This document shows, piece by piece, positions 26,258-35,384 of a stretch of DNA of 64,000 bases. The stretch is from Ramlibacter rhizophilus (GTDB taxonomy: Bacteria > Pseudomonadota > Gammaproteobacteria > Burkholderiales > Burkholderiaceae_C), in the NCBI RefSeq assembly GCF_004681965.1, contig NZ_SMLL01000009.1:1-64000 (forward strand). Reading direction: 5' to 3'. Position 1 is the first letter of the stretch. Each line of letters opens with the position of its first letter. The position numbers and the translations under genes were made by a program. The notes below the pieces were generated by a model that worked only from the letters and a program-made list of their open reading frames with translations, did not search any database and was not told where the DNA came from.

Positions 26258-27295
26258 TCAGTGGGTCCAGAAGAAGCGGTCGTCGATCTGGCCGGTGCTG
26301 GACAGGTAGCGCAGCTGCTTCAGGCGGGTGAAGGGGCGGGCATTGAAGCCGGACTCGTCGAGCTGGATGCGGCTGAACACCTCGTGCAGCTGGCGGGCGC
26401 CGCGCCGCGCGTCCCAGGCACAGCGGAAGCCGGGCAGCTGCGCGTGGATCTTGGCGAAGCTCACGCGGTAGCTGCGGTTGTCCGCACCGGAGGCTCCGAA
26501 GCTCAGCTCGCAGCTGGGGAAGACCTCGGCCACGATCTCCGCGATTTCGCGCACCTGGTAGTTGTCGGCGTCATGGCCGACGTTGAAGACCTGGTTGTGG
26601 ATGGCATCGCGCGGCGCCTCCACCGCGCAGGCAAGGGCCTCGCAGATGTCCAGCACGTGCACCAGCGGGCGCCAGGGCGTGCCGTCGCTGGTCATGGCGA
26701 TCTTGCCGCTGGTGGCGGCGATGCCGCACAGGTTGTTCAGCACGATGTCGAAGCGCATGCGCGGCGAGGCGCCGTAGGCGGTCGCATTGCGCAGGAAGGT
26801 GGGCGAGAAATGATCGCCCGCCATGGCCCCCACGTCGCGCTCGACCAGCGTCTTGCATTTGGCATAGGCCGTCTGCGGGTTGGTGGCCGAGGTCTCGGTC
26901 ATGGGCGCGCCGCCGTCGGCCACGCCATAGACGCTGCACGAAGAGGTATAGATGAAGCGCGAGATGCCCGAGGCGCGGGCCATCTCGGCCAGGCGGACCG
27001 AGGCCTTGTGGTTGATCTCGTAGGTGAGCTCCGGCACGTTCTCGCCCAAGGGGTCGTTGGACAGCTCCGCCAGGTGCAGCACCGCGTCCACGCCCTGCAG
27101 GTCTTCCGGCGTGACCTGCCGGATGTCACGGATGATCAGGCGCGGGAACTGGGGCACCAGGCTGCGGTCGCTGAACAGCCACCCGTCACGGTAATAGCCG
27201 GTGTCCAGGCCGACCACCTCGTGCCCTCGTGCCATCAGGTAGGGAGCGAGCAGGCAGCCGATGTAGCCCTCGACGCCGGTGACGAGCAGTTTCAT
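26258..27295 (-). CDS. NAD-dependent epimerase/dehydratase (extended SDR)
   Basis: A 345-residue sugar-nucleotide SDR. Glycine motif TGVEGYIG (about 6-13), then DTGYYRD, VLHLAELSNDP, and the catalytic triad in YTSSCSVYG and YAKCK (Tyr-x3-Lys). FLRNATAYGASPRMRFDIVLNNL and HVLDICEAL are typical of the group seen in O-antigen and S-layer glycan clusters. It overlaps the SAF-domain oxidoreductase by 4 bp. It could epimerise, reduce or dehydrate a nucleotide sugar; which one is not certain. It is not a clear CDP-glucose 4,6-dehydratase (RfbG), as motifs and length differ. Confidence 0.88.
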   Translation of the reverse strand: MKLLVTGVEGYIGCLLAPYLMARGHEVVGLDTGYYRDGWLFSDRSLVPQFPRLIIRDIRQVTPEDLQGVDAVLHLAELSNDPLGENVPELTYEINHKASVRLAEMARASGISRFIYTSSCSVYGVADGGAPMTETSATNPQTAYAKCKTLVERDVGAMAGDHFSPTFLRNATAYGASPRMRFDIVLNNLCGIAATSGKIAMTSDGTPWRPLVHVLDICEALACAVEAPRDAIHNQVFNVGHDADNYQVREIAEIVAEVFPSCELSFGASGADNRSYRVSFAKIHAQLPGFRCAWDARRGARQLHEVFSRIQLDESGFNARPFTRLKQLRYLSSTGQIDDRFFWTH

Positions 27296-28620
27296 GAAGT
27301 CCTCGATTCTTGGTGGTGTGCGTACTGCGGGAAGAAGCGCTCGATCTGCTCGCGCCAGAGCTGGTCGCACAGGCGCCCGGGCGGCAGCTCGACGTCGTCG
27401 AAGCTGAGCACCTCGTCGCGCGCGACGGCGCGCTTGAGGCGGCAGCCCTCGGCCAGGCCGATGGGCAGCAGGTTTTGGCGACGCGCGGTGTCCGCGTTCT
27501 CGGCCAGGCCGTAGGTCATGTACTCGCCCAGGCCGTCCAGCACCGCGCCGGCTTCCAGCGCCGTCTTGGCGGTGGCGACCACCTCCACCAGGGGCCCCGC
27601 CAGCGGTGCGAGCGCCGCATCGCCGAACAGCACCGCGCGCGCCACCGTGTTGGGCGCCTCGAAGTGGCACAGGTGGTAGGGCGTGTAGAAGCAGTAGAGC
27701 GGCCCCTTGCCGAGCTTGTACAGGTCCAGGTAGTGGCGCTGCTGCGGATGGTCGTGCGTGCCCAGCACATAGACCCCCGGGCCGGGCATGGCGCCGACCA
27801 CGTAGTCCACGATGCCCGGGCCTTCGAGCAGGTCCTCGAGCGGGTACAGCTCCACCGCCTGCTGGATGGGGGTTCCGGCAGGCACCGTGGGGCCGTGCAT
27901 GCCGCGCCGCGCCACGCGCATGCCGGTGCCGTTGGCGACGATGGCGTTCTCGAAGGAGATCTTGGTGCCATCCGCGAAGGAGGTCACCATCGCCGGGTTC
28001 TGTCCCCACTGCTTGGCGAAGCCCGCCTGCGTGGTGGGATTGCGGTAGGGGTCGTGCAGGCCCTTGATGTTGCCGCACAGGACCGGCCTGACGCCGATGC
28101 CCTTGACGAAGCGGTACAGGTTCATCATGACGCCGGGCTGGTCGCCGTCGGCGCTGGTGAGCACCACGCCGGCGCGGTCGGCGTAGGTCTTGAGGATGGG
28201 GCCGATGGTCCCGTCCACCTCCGCGTTCATCAGGATGACGTGCTTGCCGTGGCGGATCGCCTCCAGCGCGACGGCAGCGGCCCGCTCGATGGTGCCGGTG
28301 ACTTCGACGATGGCGTCGATGCCCTCGGCCCGGCACAGGAGCAGCGGGTCGTCGGTGATGGCCGGCGTGCCGGCAGCGACGCACTGCTCCAGCGCCGCCA
28401 CCGAATCCACCGTGCGCACCCCGGCGATATCCGCCTCCCGGTAGGCGCGCGCCGCGGTCTCCAGCGTGCGGTTGGCGATGGCGGCCACCCGCATGCCGGG
28501 CACCGAGAGCGCGACCTGCAGCACGATGCCACGCGCCATGAAGCCCGCGCCGACCAGGCCGATGCGGATGGGGCGCCCTTCCTGGGCGCGTCGTTCCAAT
28601 GCCTTGTCGACCAGGATCAC
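27292..28620 (-). CDS. SAF-domain NAD(P)-dependent oxidoreductase (homoserine dehydrogenase-like)
   Basis: A 442-residue oxidoreductase. Rossmann motif LVGAGFMARGIVLQVA (about 22-37), central homoserine-dehydrogenase-like domain (VEVTGTIERAA; SADGDQPGVMMNLYRF), and a C-terminal SAF module (KRAVARDEVLSFDDVELPPG). This architecture recurs in sugar-biosynthesis clusters next to glucose-1-phosphate cytidylyltransferase and an RmlC-like epimerase; its exact reaction is poorly known. The start is a GTG at 28620, overlapping the upstream stop as GTGA with GGGAGG just before it. A longer upstream frame is shadow of the epimerase gene. Confidence 0.82.
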   Translation of the reverse strand: MILVDKALERRAQEGRPIRIGLVGAGFMARGIVLQVALSVPGMRVAAIANRTLETAARAYREADIAGVRTVDSVAALEQCVAAGTPAITDDPLLLCRAEGIDAIVEVTGTIERAAAVALEAIRHGKHVILMNAEVDGTIGPILKTYADRAGVVLTSADGDQPGVMMNLYRFVKGIGVRPVLCGNIKGLHDPYRNPTTQAGFAKQWGQNPAMVTSFADGTKISFENAIVANGTGMRVARRGMHGPTVPAGTPIQQAVELYPLEDLLEGPGIVDYVVGAMPGPGVYVLGTHDHPQQRHYLDLYKLGKGPLYCFYTPYHLCHFEAPNTVARAVLFGDAALAPLAGPLVEVVATAKTALEAGAVLDGLGEYMTYGLAENADTARRQNLLPIGLAEGCRLKRAVARDEVLSFDDVELPPGRLCDQLWREQIERFFPQYAHHQESRTS

Positions 28621-29156
28621 TGGGCCTCCCGCTGGTAGTCCGGCCAGTTGCGGTCCTTGTCGGACATGTCGATCACCGGCACCGGCCACTCGATGCCGAA
28701 GGCCGGGTCGTCCCAGCGGGCGCCGCCTTCGGATTCGGGGGCGTAGAAGGCCGAGACCTGGTAGGTGACGGCGGCATCGTCGGTGAGCGACACGAAGCCG
28801 TGCGCGAAGCCCTTGGGCACCAGCAGCATGCGGCCGTTGTCCTCGCTCAGCTCGGCGCCGAACCACTGGCAATAGGTGGGGGACTGCGGCCGCAGATCGA
28901 CGATGCAGTCCCAGATGGCGCCGCGCGCGCAGCGCACCAGCTTGTCCTCGGCGTTGGGCGCGTGCTGGAAGTGCATGCCCCGGACGGTGCCGGCGCGGCG
29001 CGTGAGCGACAGGTTGGTCTGCACCATGCGCGTGGGCAGGCCGCGGGCGGCGAACTCGCGCTCGCAGTACACGCGGGCGAACCAGCCGCGCGCGTCCTGG
29101 CGCCGCTCGGGTTCGACCAGCGTCGCGCCGGAAAGATAGACGGGCGTGAAGATCAT
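28617..29156 (-). CDS. rfbC: RmlC-like nucleotide-sugar 3,5-epimerase family protein
   Basis: A 179-residue cupin of the dTDP-4-dehydrorhamnose 3,5-epimerase family. GTVRGMHFQHAPNAEDKLVRC contains the catalytic histidine region, VPKGFAHGF the second His motif, and YQVSAFYAPESEGGARWDDP with IEWP the substrate-binding end. In this cassette the substrate is more likely a CDP-linked 4-keto sugar than dTDP, because a cytidylyltransferase is encoded next door and no rmlA or rmlB is present. It lies 13 bp after rfbF and overlaps the next gene (GTGA). Confidence 0.88.
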   Translation of the reverse strand: MIFTPVYLSGATLVEPERRQDARGWFARVYCEREFAARGLPTRMVQTNLSLTRRAGTVRGMHFQHAPNAEDKLVRCARGAIWDCIVDLRPQSPTYCQWFGAELSEDNGRMLLVPKGFAHGFVSLTDDAAVTYQVSAFYAPESEGGARWDDPAFGIEWPVPVIDMSDKDRNWPDYQREAQ

Positions 29157-29169
29157 GCGGGCCTCCCTA

Positions 29170-29943
29170 TCACCAGACTTTCCAGGGGGCACGGCCGGCG
29201 TTCCACAGCCCTTCCAGGGTCTGCTTGTCGCGCAGCGTGTCCATGGGCTGCCAGAAGCCCTCGTGGCGGAAAGCCGCGAGCTGGCCCGAGGCGGCGAGCT
29301 TCTCCATGGGCTCGCGCTCCCAGACGGACTGGTCACCATCGACCAGGTCCAGGACACTGCGATCCAGCACGAAGAAGCCGCCGTTGATCCAGGCGCCGTC
29401 GCCACCGGGCTTTTCCTTGAAGCTGGCGATGCGGTTGCCGCTGGACGGCAGCGTGAAGGCGCCGAAGCGGCCAGGCGGCTGCACCGCGGTCACCGTGGCG
29501 TTCACGCCCTGCTCGCGGTGGAAGGCGATCAGGCGCGTGATGTCCACGTCGCCCACACCGTCGCCGTAGGTGCAGCAGAACGGCCCTTCATTGAGGTAGG
29601 GCGCGGCGCGCTTCAGGCGCCCGCCGGTCATGGTCTCCAGGCCCGTGTCCACCAGCGTGACGCGCCAGGGCTCGTTGGAGGTGCGCAGCAGCGTGGTCGT
29701 GTTCTCGCGCATGTCGAAGCGCACGTCCGCGCCATCAAGCGCGTAGTCGCGAAAGAACTGCTTGATGACGTGGCCCTTGTAGCCGCAGCAGATCACGAAG
29801 TCGTTCAGGCCGTGGGCCAGGTAGATCTTCATGATGTGCCACAGGATGGGCCGGCCGCCGATTTCGACCATGGGCTTGGGTCGAATGGCGCTTTCTTCGC
29901 TGATGCGGGTGCCGTAGCCGCCGGCGAGGATCACGACCTGCAT
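29170..29943 (-). CDS. rfbF: Glucose-1-phosphate cytidylyltransferase
   Basis: A 257-residue nucleotidyltransferase making CDP-glucose from CTP and glucose-1-phosphate. Signature: [20 protein letters not shown] then [15 protein letters not shown]; the catalytic acidic region is [12 protein letters not shown], with INGGFFVLD and [12 protein letters not shown] near the end, all characteristic of RfbF. The start at 29943 (MQVVILAGG) is far better than the longer frame to 30021. First gene of the sugar operon. The usual partner RfbG (CDP-glucose 4,6-dehydratase) is not adjacent. Confidence 0.95.
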   Translation of the reverse strand: MQVVILAGGYGTRISEESAIRPKPMVEIGGRPILWHIMKIYLAHGLNDFVICCGYKGHVIKQFFRDYALDGADVRFDMRENTTTLLRTSNEPWRVTLVDTGLETMTGGRLKRAAPYLNEGPFCCTYGDGVGDVDITRLIAFHREQGVNATVTAVQPPGRFGAFTLPSSGNRIASFKEKPGGDGAWINGGFFVLDRSVLDLVDGDQSVWEREPMEKLAASGQLAAFRHEGFWQPMDTLRDKQTLEGLWNAGRAPWKVW

Positions 29944-30257
29944 GCGCGCACTCCTCAGATGTGTGCGCCCATGGGCGCGTGATGATCGATGGGCAAAGCG
30001 GACCTCCCTGTGTGCGTGCACTGCTCGTGCTGTGTGACCAGCCTCTAGTGTTGTGCTTGGGGGTTAGCGCGACTGGTCGGCGGCCGCCGACTACAGCCGT
30101 CAGACGCAGGGCGCATGCGGAATGGAAGTTGGCTGACGAGTAGAAAGTTTGCCAACCGTACGCAGGCCGCCCTCGCCCACGACAGAAAGGCCTCGCGCGG
30201 GGGCCTTCGTGGATGCGTTCAGCGCTCGACGCGCGACGGCCCCGCTGCAGCGGGAGA
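29944..30257. other. Intergenic region with two perfect palindromes
   Basis: A 314-bp gap between spoVR and rfbF, both on the minus strand. No gene is seen. It contains a 14-bp palindrome GCGCCCATGGGCGC at 29965-29978, 22 bp before the rfbF start, and a 16-bp palindrome GTCGGCGGCCGCCGAC at 30076-30091. The rfb operon promoter must lie here. The prkA operon probably ends at the hairpin at 30186-30207. Confidence 0.6.
30186..30207 (-). terminator. Probable terminator after spoVR
   Basis: On the minus strand a 6-bp stem AAGGCC/GGCCTT around a 9-base GC-rich loop is followed by TTCT. It lies 51 bp after the spoVR stop. The U-run is weak. Confidence 0.5.
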
Positions 30258-31793
30258 TCAGCCGTGCGGCGTCGGCGCGACTTCCCAGTGCTGCAACACG
30301 CGCTCGTGGTTGTCCACGCTCTCCAGACGCACGCGGAAACCCCACAGGCGCGCCACGTGCTTGACGACTTCCTCGGCGCTGTTGTCCAGCGGGCGGTCGT
30401 TCTGGCGGAAGTGGCGCAGGGTGAGCGAGCGGTCGCCACGCAGGTTGACGTTCCAGACCTGGATGCTGGGCTCGCGGAAGTTCAGGTCGTATTGCCGCGC
30501 GAGCGCCTCGCGCACGTGCCGGTAGCCGGATTCGTCGTGGATGGCGGCGACTTCGAGGTCCTTCCTGGCCGAATCGTCCACGATGGAGAACAGCCGGAAC
30601 TCGCGCATGAGGTTGGGCGAGAGGAACTGGCCGACGAAGCTCTCGTCCTTGAAGTGCCGCATGGCGTGGTCCAGCGTCTTGACCCAGTCGCTGCCGGCGA
30701 TGTCGGGGAACCACTCGCGGTCCTCGGCGGTGGGCTTCTCGCAGATGCGCCGCAGGTCCGTGAACATGGCAAAGCCGAGCGCGTAGGGGTTGATGCCCGA
30801 GTAGCGCCGGTCGGTGACCGGCGGCTGGAAGACCACGTTGGTGTGCGAGGCCAGGCATTCGATCATGAAGCCGTCGGCGAGCTGGCCGGCGTCGTACATG
30901 GTGTTGAGCAGGGTGTAGTGCCAGAAGGTGGCCCAGCCCTCGTTCATGACCTGCGTCTGCCGCTGCGGGTAGAAATACTGCGCCACCTTGCGCACGATGC
31001 GCACGATCTCCCGCTGCCAGGGCTCCAGCAGCGGCGCGTGCTTTTCGATGAAGTACAGCAGGTTCTCCTGCGGCTCTTCCGGAAAGCGGCGCAGCTCCTT
31101 GCGCTGCTGCTTGCCGGGGGCCGGCGGCAGGGTGCGCCAGAGGTCGTTCACCTGCTGCTGCAGGTAGGCCTCGCGCTCCTTGCGGCGCTGCTCCTCCTTG
31201 ACCATGGAGATCTTCTGCGGCCGGCGGTAGCGGTCCACCCCGTGGTTCATGAGGGCGTGGCAGGCGTCCAGCACCTCCTCGACGGCGTCGATGCCGTGCC
31301 GTTCCTCGCACTCGGAGATGTAGTCCTTGGCGTACACCAGGTAATCGATGATCGAGCTGGCGTCCGTCCACATGCGGAACAGGTAATTGCCCTTGAAGAA
31401 GGAGTTGTGCCCGAAGCAGGCATGCGCCATCACCAGCGCCTGCATGGGCATGGTGTTCTCCTCCATGAGGTAGGCGATGCACGGATCGGAATTGATCACG
31501 ATCTCGTAGGCCAGGCCCATGTGGCCGCGGCGGTAGCTCTTCTCGCTGGAGATGAACTGCTTGCCGAAGGACCAGTGGCGGTAGTTCACCGGCATGCCCA
31601 CGGAGGCGTAGGCGTCCAGCATCTGCTCGGCCGAGATGAGCTCCAGCTGCGTGGGGTAGGTGTCCAGCTTGTAGTGCTCGGCCGTGCGGCGGATCGCCTG
31701 GAAGTAGGTTTCGATGAGATCGAAAGTCCAGTCCGAGGCGTTGGGCAGGCGCTCGGCGCGCGGGAGCCGGGACGAGTCCAGGACAGCGTTCAT
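30258..31793 (-). CDS. spoVR: SpoVR family protein
   Basis: A 511-residue cytoplasmic protein of the SpoVR/YcgB family. Conserved sequence includes WSFGKQFISSEKSYRRGHMGLAYE (part), INSDPCIAYLMEENTM, QALVMAHACFGHNSFFKGNYLF and MNEGWATFWHYTLLNTMYD, in which histidines and acidic residues resemble a metal site. Its biochemical activity is not established. Third gene of prkA-yeaH-spoVR; its ATG overlaps the yeaH stop by 4 bp. In E. coli the homologues are induced in stationary phase and nutrient stress. Confidence 0.95.
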   Translation of the reverse strand: MNAVLDSSRLPRAERLPNASDWTFDLIETYFQAIRRTAEHYKLDTYPTQLELISAEQMLDAYASVGMPVNYRHWSFGKQFISSEKSYRRGHMGLAYEIVINSDPCIAYLMEENTMPMQALVMAHACFGHNSFFKGNYLFRMWTDASSIIDYLVYAKDYISECEERHGIDAVEEVLDACHALMNHGVDRYRRPQKISMVKEEQRRKEREAYLQQQVNDLWRTLPPAPGKQQRKELRRFPEEPQENLLYFIEKHAPLLEPWQREIVRIVRKVAQYFYPQRQTQVMNEGWATFWHYTLLNTMYDAGQLADGFMIECLASHTNVVFQPPVTDRRYSGINPYALGFAMFTDLRRICEKPTAEDREWFPDIAGSDWVKTLDHAMRHFKDESFVGQFLSPNLMREFRLFSIVDDSARKDLEVAAIHDESGYRHVREALARQYDLNFREPSIQVWNVNLRGDRSLTLRHFRQNDRPLDNSAEEVVKHVARLWGFRVRLESVDNHERVLQHWEVAPTPHG

Positions 31794-33097
31794 GGCAATG
31801 TCGCTCCAGCGGGAGTCTTCTTGAAGAGGTCGCGGAACACCGGGAATATCTGGGCCGGCGTCACGATCTTCTGCATGGCGAAGTGAACGTTGGCGTCACG
31901 CACCCGGGTGTACTCCTCCCAGAGGTTCTGGTCCTCGTCGGCCACCTGCACGTAGGCGAAGTAGCGCACCAGCGGCAGCAGCTTGTTCTCCAGGATGTCC
32001 CGGCACTTGGACGAGTCCTGCTGCCAGTTGTCGCCGTCCGAAGCCTGCGCGCCGTAGATGTTCCATTCGCTGCCCATGTAGCGCTCACGGATGACCTGGT
32101 GCATGAGCGTGAGCGCGCTGGAGACCACCGTACCGCCGCTTTCGGTGGCGTGGAAGAACTCGTCCTCCGGTACCTCGGCCGCCTGCGTGTGGTGGCGGAT
32201 GAAGACCACGTCGGTCTGCTTGTAGTGCCGCGAGAGGAACAGGTACAGCAGGATGAAGAAGCGCTTGGCCAGGTCCTTGCGCGACTCGTCCATGGAGCCG
32301 GAGACGTCCATCAGGCAGAACATCACCGCCTTGCTGGTGGGAAGCGGCTCGCGCACGCGGTGGCGGAAGCGCAGGTCGAAGGGGTCCAGGAAAGGCACGC
32401 GGCCCAGGCGCCGGCGCAGTTCCTCCACCTCGCTGCGCACCTGCTCGAGCTCGGCCGCCGGCGTGTCGGGGCGCTCTTCCAGCGCGCGCAGGTGCTCCTC
32501 GGCGCGGCGCAGGTCCAGGCGCGCTTCGCCGCCCATGGCGATGCGCCGCCCGAGCGCCACGCGCATGGACCGCACCACGTGCAGGCTGGTGGGGTTGCCC
32601 TCGGAGACGAAGCCCGCGCGCCGGCTCTTCCACTCCGGCGCATCGGCCAGCAGCTGCGTACGGATGAGCCGCGGCAAGGCCAGGTCGTCGAAGAAGTAGT
32701 TCATGAACTCCTCCCGCGTGATGCGGAAGGTGAAGTCGTCCTCGCCGCTGCCGTCGGGCGAGGCTTCGCCGCTGCCGCTGCCACCGCCCCCGCCGCGCGG
32801 ACGCGGGATGCGGTCGCCGCGCAGGTACTCCTGGTTGCCGGGGTGGACCATCTCGCGGTTGCCGCCCTGCCCGTGGTGGAACACGGGCTCGGAGACGTCG
32901 CGCTTGGGAAGGGTGATGTCCGCACCCTCCTCGATGTTGTGGATGCTGCGGTCGCCGACCGCCTTGCGCACGGCGTCCCGTATCTGCTCGCGGTAGCGGC
33001 GCAGGAACCGTTCGCGGTTGCCGATGGACTTGTTCTTACCCGACAGCCGCCGGTCGATCACCTGGTGAAGCTGGGCACGTTCGGTCTGCTTGGACAT
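31790..33097 (-). CDS. yeaH: YeaH/YhbH family protein (DUF444, VWA-like)
   Basis: A 435-residue protein. The start at 33097 (MSKQTERAQLHQVIDRRLSGKNKS) is the family N terminus; the longer upstream frame is spurious. A Gly-rich, charged disordered stretch at about 98-120 (PRGGGGGSGSGEASPDGSGE) precedes the conserved DUF444 core. A VWA-type metal site, CLMDVSGSMDES, is at about residue 280, and ESGGTVVSSALTLM completes a MIDAS-like set. It is thought to work with the PrkA kinase. It follows prkA by 97 bp and is coupled to spoVR. Confidence 0.94.
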   Translation of the reverse strand: MSKQTERAQLHQVIDRRLSGKNKSIGNRERFLRRYREQIRDAVRKAVGDRSIHNIEEGADITLPKRDVSEPVFHHGQGGNREMVHPGNQEYLRGDRIPRPRGGGGGSGSGEASPDGSGEDDFTFRITREEFMNYFFDDLALPRLIRTQLLADAPEWKSRRAGFVSEGNPTSLHVVRSMRVALGRRIAMGGEARLDLRRAEEHLRALEERPDTPAAELEQVRSEVEELRRRLGRVPFLDPFDLRFRHRVREPLPTSKAVMFCLMDVSGSMDESRKDLAKRFFILLYLFLSRHYKQTDVVFIRHHTQAAEVPEDEFFHATESGGTVVSSALTLMHQVIRERYMGSEWNIYGAQASDGDNWQQDSSKCRDILENKLLPLVRYFAYVQVADEDQNLWEEYTRVRDANVHFAMQKIVTPAQIFPVFRDLFKKTPAGATLP

Positions 33098-33194
33098 GGC
33101 GAGTTCATTCTGGGCCACCCCGCGAGCCGGCGTGCCGGATCGCGGGCGGCGCCCCTGGAAGGAGTGCGCCCATGGCGCATCGGGGTGGGTCCGG

Positions 33195-35117
33195 TCATGA
33201 GCTCTTGCGCACCCGCAGGTACCACTCGCACAGCAGGCGCACCTGGCGGTGCGTGTAGCCCTTCTCGACCATGCGGTTGACGAAGTCCTCGTGCTTCTTC
33301 TGCTCGTCGGCGCTGGCCTTGGCATTGAAGCTGATGACCGGCAGCAGGTCCTCCGTGTTGGAGAACATCTTCTTCTCGATCACCGTGCGCAGCTTCTCGT
33401 AGCTGGTCCACAGGGGATTCTTGCCGGCGTTGTTGGCCCGCGCGCGCAGCACGAAGTTGACGATCTCGTTGCGGAAATCCTTGGGATTGGACAGGCCCGC
33501 GGGCTTCTCGATCTTCTCGAGTTCGGCGTTGAGCGCCGCACGGTCGAAGATCTCGCCGGTATCGGTGTCCCGGTACTCCTGGTCCTGGATCCAGAAGTCG
33601 GCGTAGGTGACGTAGCGGTCGAAGATGTTCTGGCCGTACTCGGAGTAGGACTCCAGGTAGGCGGTCTGGATCTCCTTGCCGATGAACTCCGCGTAGCGCG
33701 CCGACAGGTGCTCCTTGATGAAGGAGAGGTACTTCTGCTCGGTCTCGGCCGGGAACTGCTCGCGCTCGATCTGCTGCTCCAGCACGTACATCAGGTGCAC
33801 CGGATTGGCCGCGACTTCGTTGGAGTCGAAGTTGAAGACCTTGGACAGGATCTTGAACGCGAAGCGCGTGGAGATGCCCGTCATGCCCTCGTCCACGCCC
33901 GCGTAGTCGCGGTACTCCTGGTAGCTCTTGGCCTTGGGGTCGGTGTCCTTGAGGTTGTCGCCGTCGTAGATCTGCATCTTGGAGAAGATGCTGGAGTTCT
34001 CGGGCTCCTTCAGGCGCGTGAGGATGGCGAACTGCGCCATCATCTTGAGCGTCCCGGGCGCGCACACCGCGTCCTTGAGCGAGGAGTTGCGAAGCAGCTT
34101 CTCGTAGATCTTGATCTCTTCGGAAGCACGCAGGCAGTACGGCACCTTCACGATGTAGATGCGGTCCAGGAAAGCCTCGTTGTTCTTGTTGTTGCGGAAC
34201 GCCTTCCACTCGCTCTCGTTCGAGTGCGCCATCACGATGCCGTCGAACGGAATCGCGCCGAAGCCCTCGGTGCCCTTGAAGTTGCCTTCCTGCGTGGCCG
34301 TCAGCAGCGGGTGCAGCACCTTGATGGGCGCCTTGAACATCTCCACGAACTCCAGCAGCCCCTGGTTGGCCAGGCACAGGCCGCCGGAGTAGCTGTAGGC
34401 GTCCGGATCGTCCTGGGCGTACTGCTCCAGTTTGCGGATGTCGATCTTGCCGACCAGCGAGGAGATGTCCTGGTTGTTCTCGTCGCCCGGCTCGGTCTTG
34501 GCGATGGCGATCTGCTTGAGGATGGACGGATAGCGCTTGACCACGCGGAACTTGCGCACGTCGCCGCCGTATTCCTCCAGGCGCTTGACGGCCCAGGGCG
34601 ACATGATCTTCTGCGTGTAGCGGCGCGCGACACCGTACTGCTGCTCGAGCAGCGGCCCGTCCTCGTCGTTGCTGAAAAGACCCAGCGGCGACTCGTTCAC
34701 CGGCGAGCCCTTGATGGCGTAGAACGGCACCTGCTCCATCAACTGCTTCAGGCGCTCGGCGATGGAGGACTTGCCTCCACCCACGGGGCCCAGCAGGTAG
34801 AGGATCTGCTTTTTCTCCTCCAGGCCCTGCGCAGCATGGCGGAAGTGCGAGACCACCTGCTCGATGGGCTCCTCGAGCCCGTAGAAATCCTTGAATGCCG
34901 GATAGATGCGCACCATCTTGTTCGCGAAGATGCGGGACAGGCGCGGGTCATGCCGGGTGTCGATGACCTCGGGCTCGCCGATGGCGGCCAGCATCCGTTC
35001 GGCGGCCGTTGCATAGACGAGGGGATCGCGCTTGCACAGATCCAGGTATTCCTCGAGCGACATCTCCTCCTCGCGCGTCTGTTCATAACGCGCCAGGAAG
35101 TTGCGGATCACGTCCAT
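33195..35117 (-). CDS. prkA: PrkA family serine protein kinase / AAA+ protein
   Basis: A 640-residue protein matching E. coli YeaG and B. subtilis PrkA. The N-terminal AAA domain has Walker A LGPVGGGKSS (about residue 110) and the Walker B-like region around AIPFDGIVMAHSNESEW. The C-terminal third (about 400-640) is the PrkA-type domain with YAEFIGKEIQTAYLESYSEYGQN (part). Homologues have been reported with kinase activity and AAA-protease-like behaviour. First gene of prkA-yeaH-spoVR. I looked for a sigma-54 promoter in the 270 bp upstream and did not find one with correct spacing. Confidence 0.95.
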   Translation of the reverse strand: MDVIRNFLARYEQTREEEMSLEEYLDLCKRDPLVYATAAERMLAAIGEPEVIDTRHDPRLSRIFANKMVRIYPAFKDFYGLEEPIEQVVSHFRHAAQGLEEKKQILYLLGPVGGGKSSIAERLKQLMEQVPFYAIKGSPVNESPLGLFSNDEDGPLLEQQYGVARRYTQKIMSPWAVKRLEEYGGDVRKFRVVKRYPSILKQIAIAKTEPGDENNQDISSLVGKIDIRKLEQYAQDDPDAYSYSGGLCLANQGLLEFVEMFKAPIKVLHPLLTATQEGNFKGTEGFGAIPFDGIVMAHSNESEWKAFRNNKNNEAFLDRIYIVKVPYCLRASEEIKIYEKLLRNSSLKDAVCAPGTLKMMAQFAILTRLKEPENSSIFSKMQIYDGDNLKDTDPKAKSYQEYRDYAGVDEGMTGISTRFAFKILSKVFNFDSNEVAANPVHLMYVLEQQIEREQFPAETEQKYLSFIKEHLSARYAEFIGKEIQTAYLESYSEYGQNIFDRYVTYADFWIQDQEYRDTDTGEIFDRAALNAELEKIEKPAGLSNPKDFRNEIVNFVLRARANNAGKNPLWTSYEKLRTVIEKKMFSNTEDLLPVISFNAKASADEQKKHEDFVNRMVEKGYTHRQVRLLCEWYLRVRKSS

Positions 35118-35384
35118 GGAACCTCCTTCAACCTACTCTCGGCGACCACCGGGACTGCGGCGATCACTGGTGCGTCCCACTTTAGCGCAGCAGGCGTTTT
35201 GCCCTCGCGCCACCTCTGTCAGTCGGCACCTGTCATCAATGTAGGTGAACGAGAGACAAAAGAGAAGGGCCGAAGGTTCCCGTGAAGAGGCCTTTACACG
35301 CGTGCCGTTTCGCCGCAACGACACCCGTTCATGCCCCGCTGCGGCAGGCGCGAAACGCAGCGCGAACGAGGCCGCCGCGCAGGC

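Noticed and set aside
35118..35384. A sigma-54 promoter upstream of prkA
   Set aside because: A TGGCGCG match exists on the minus strand but the GG to GC spacing is wrong.
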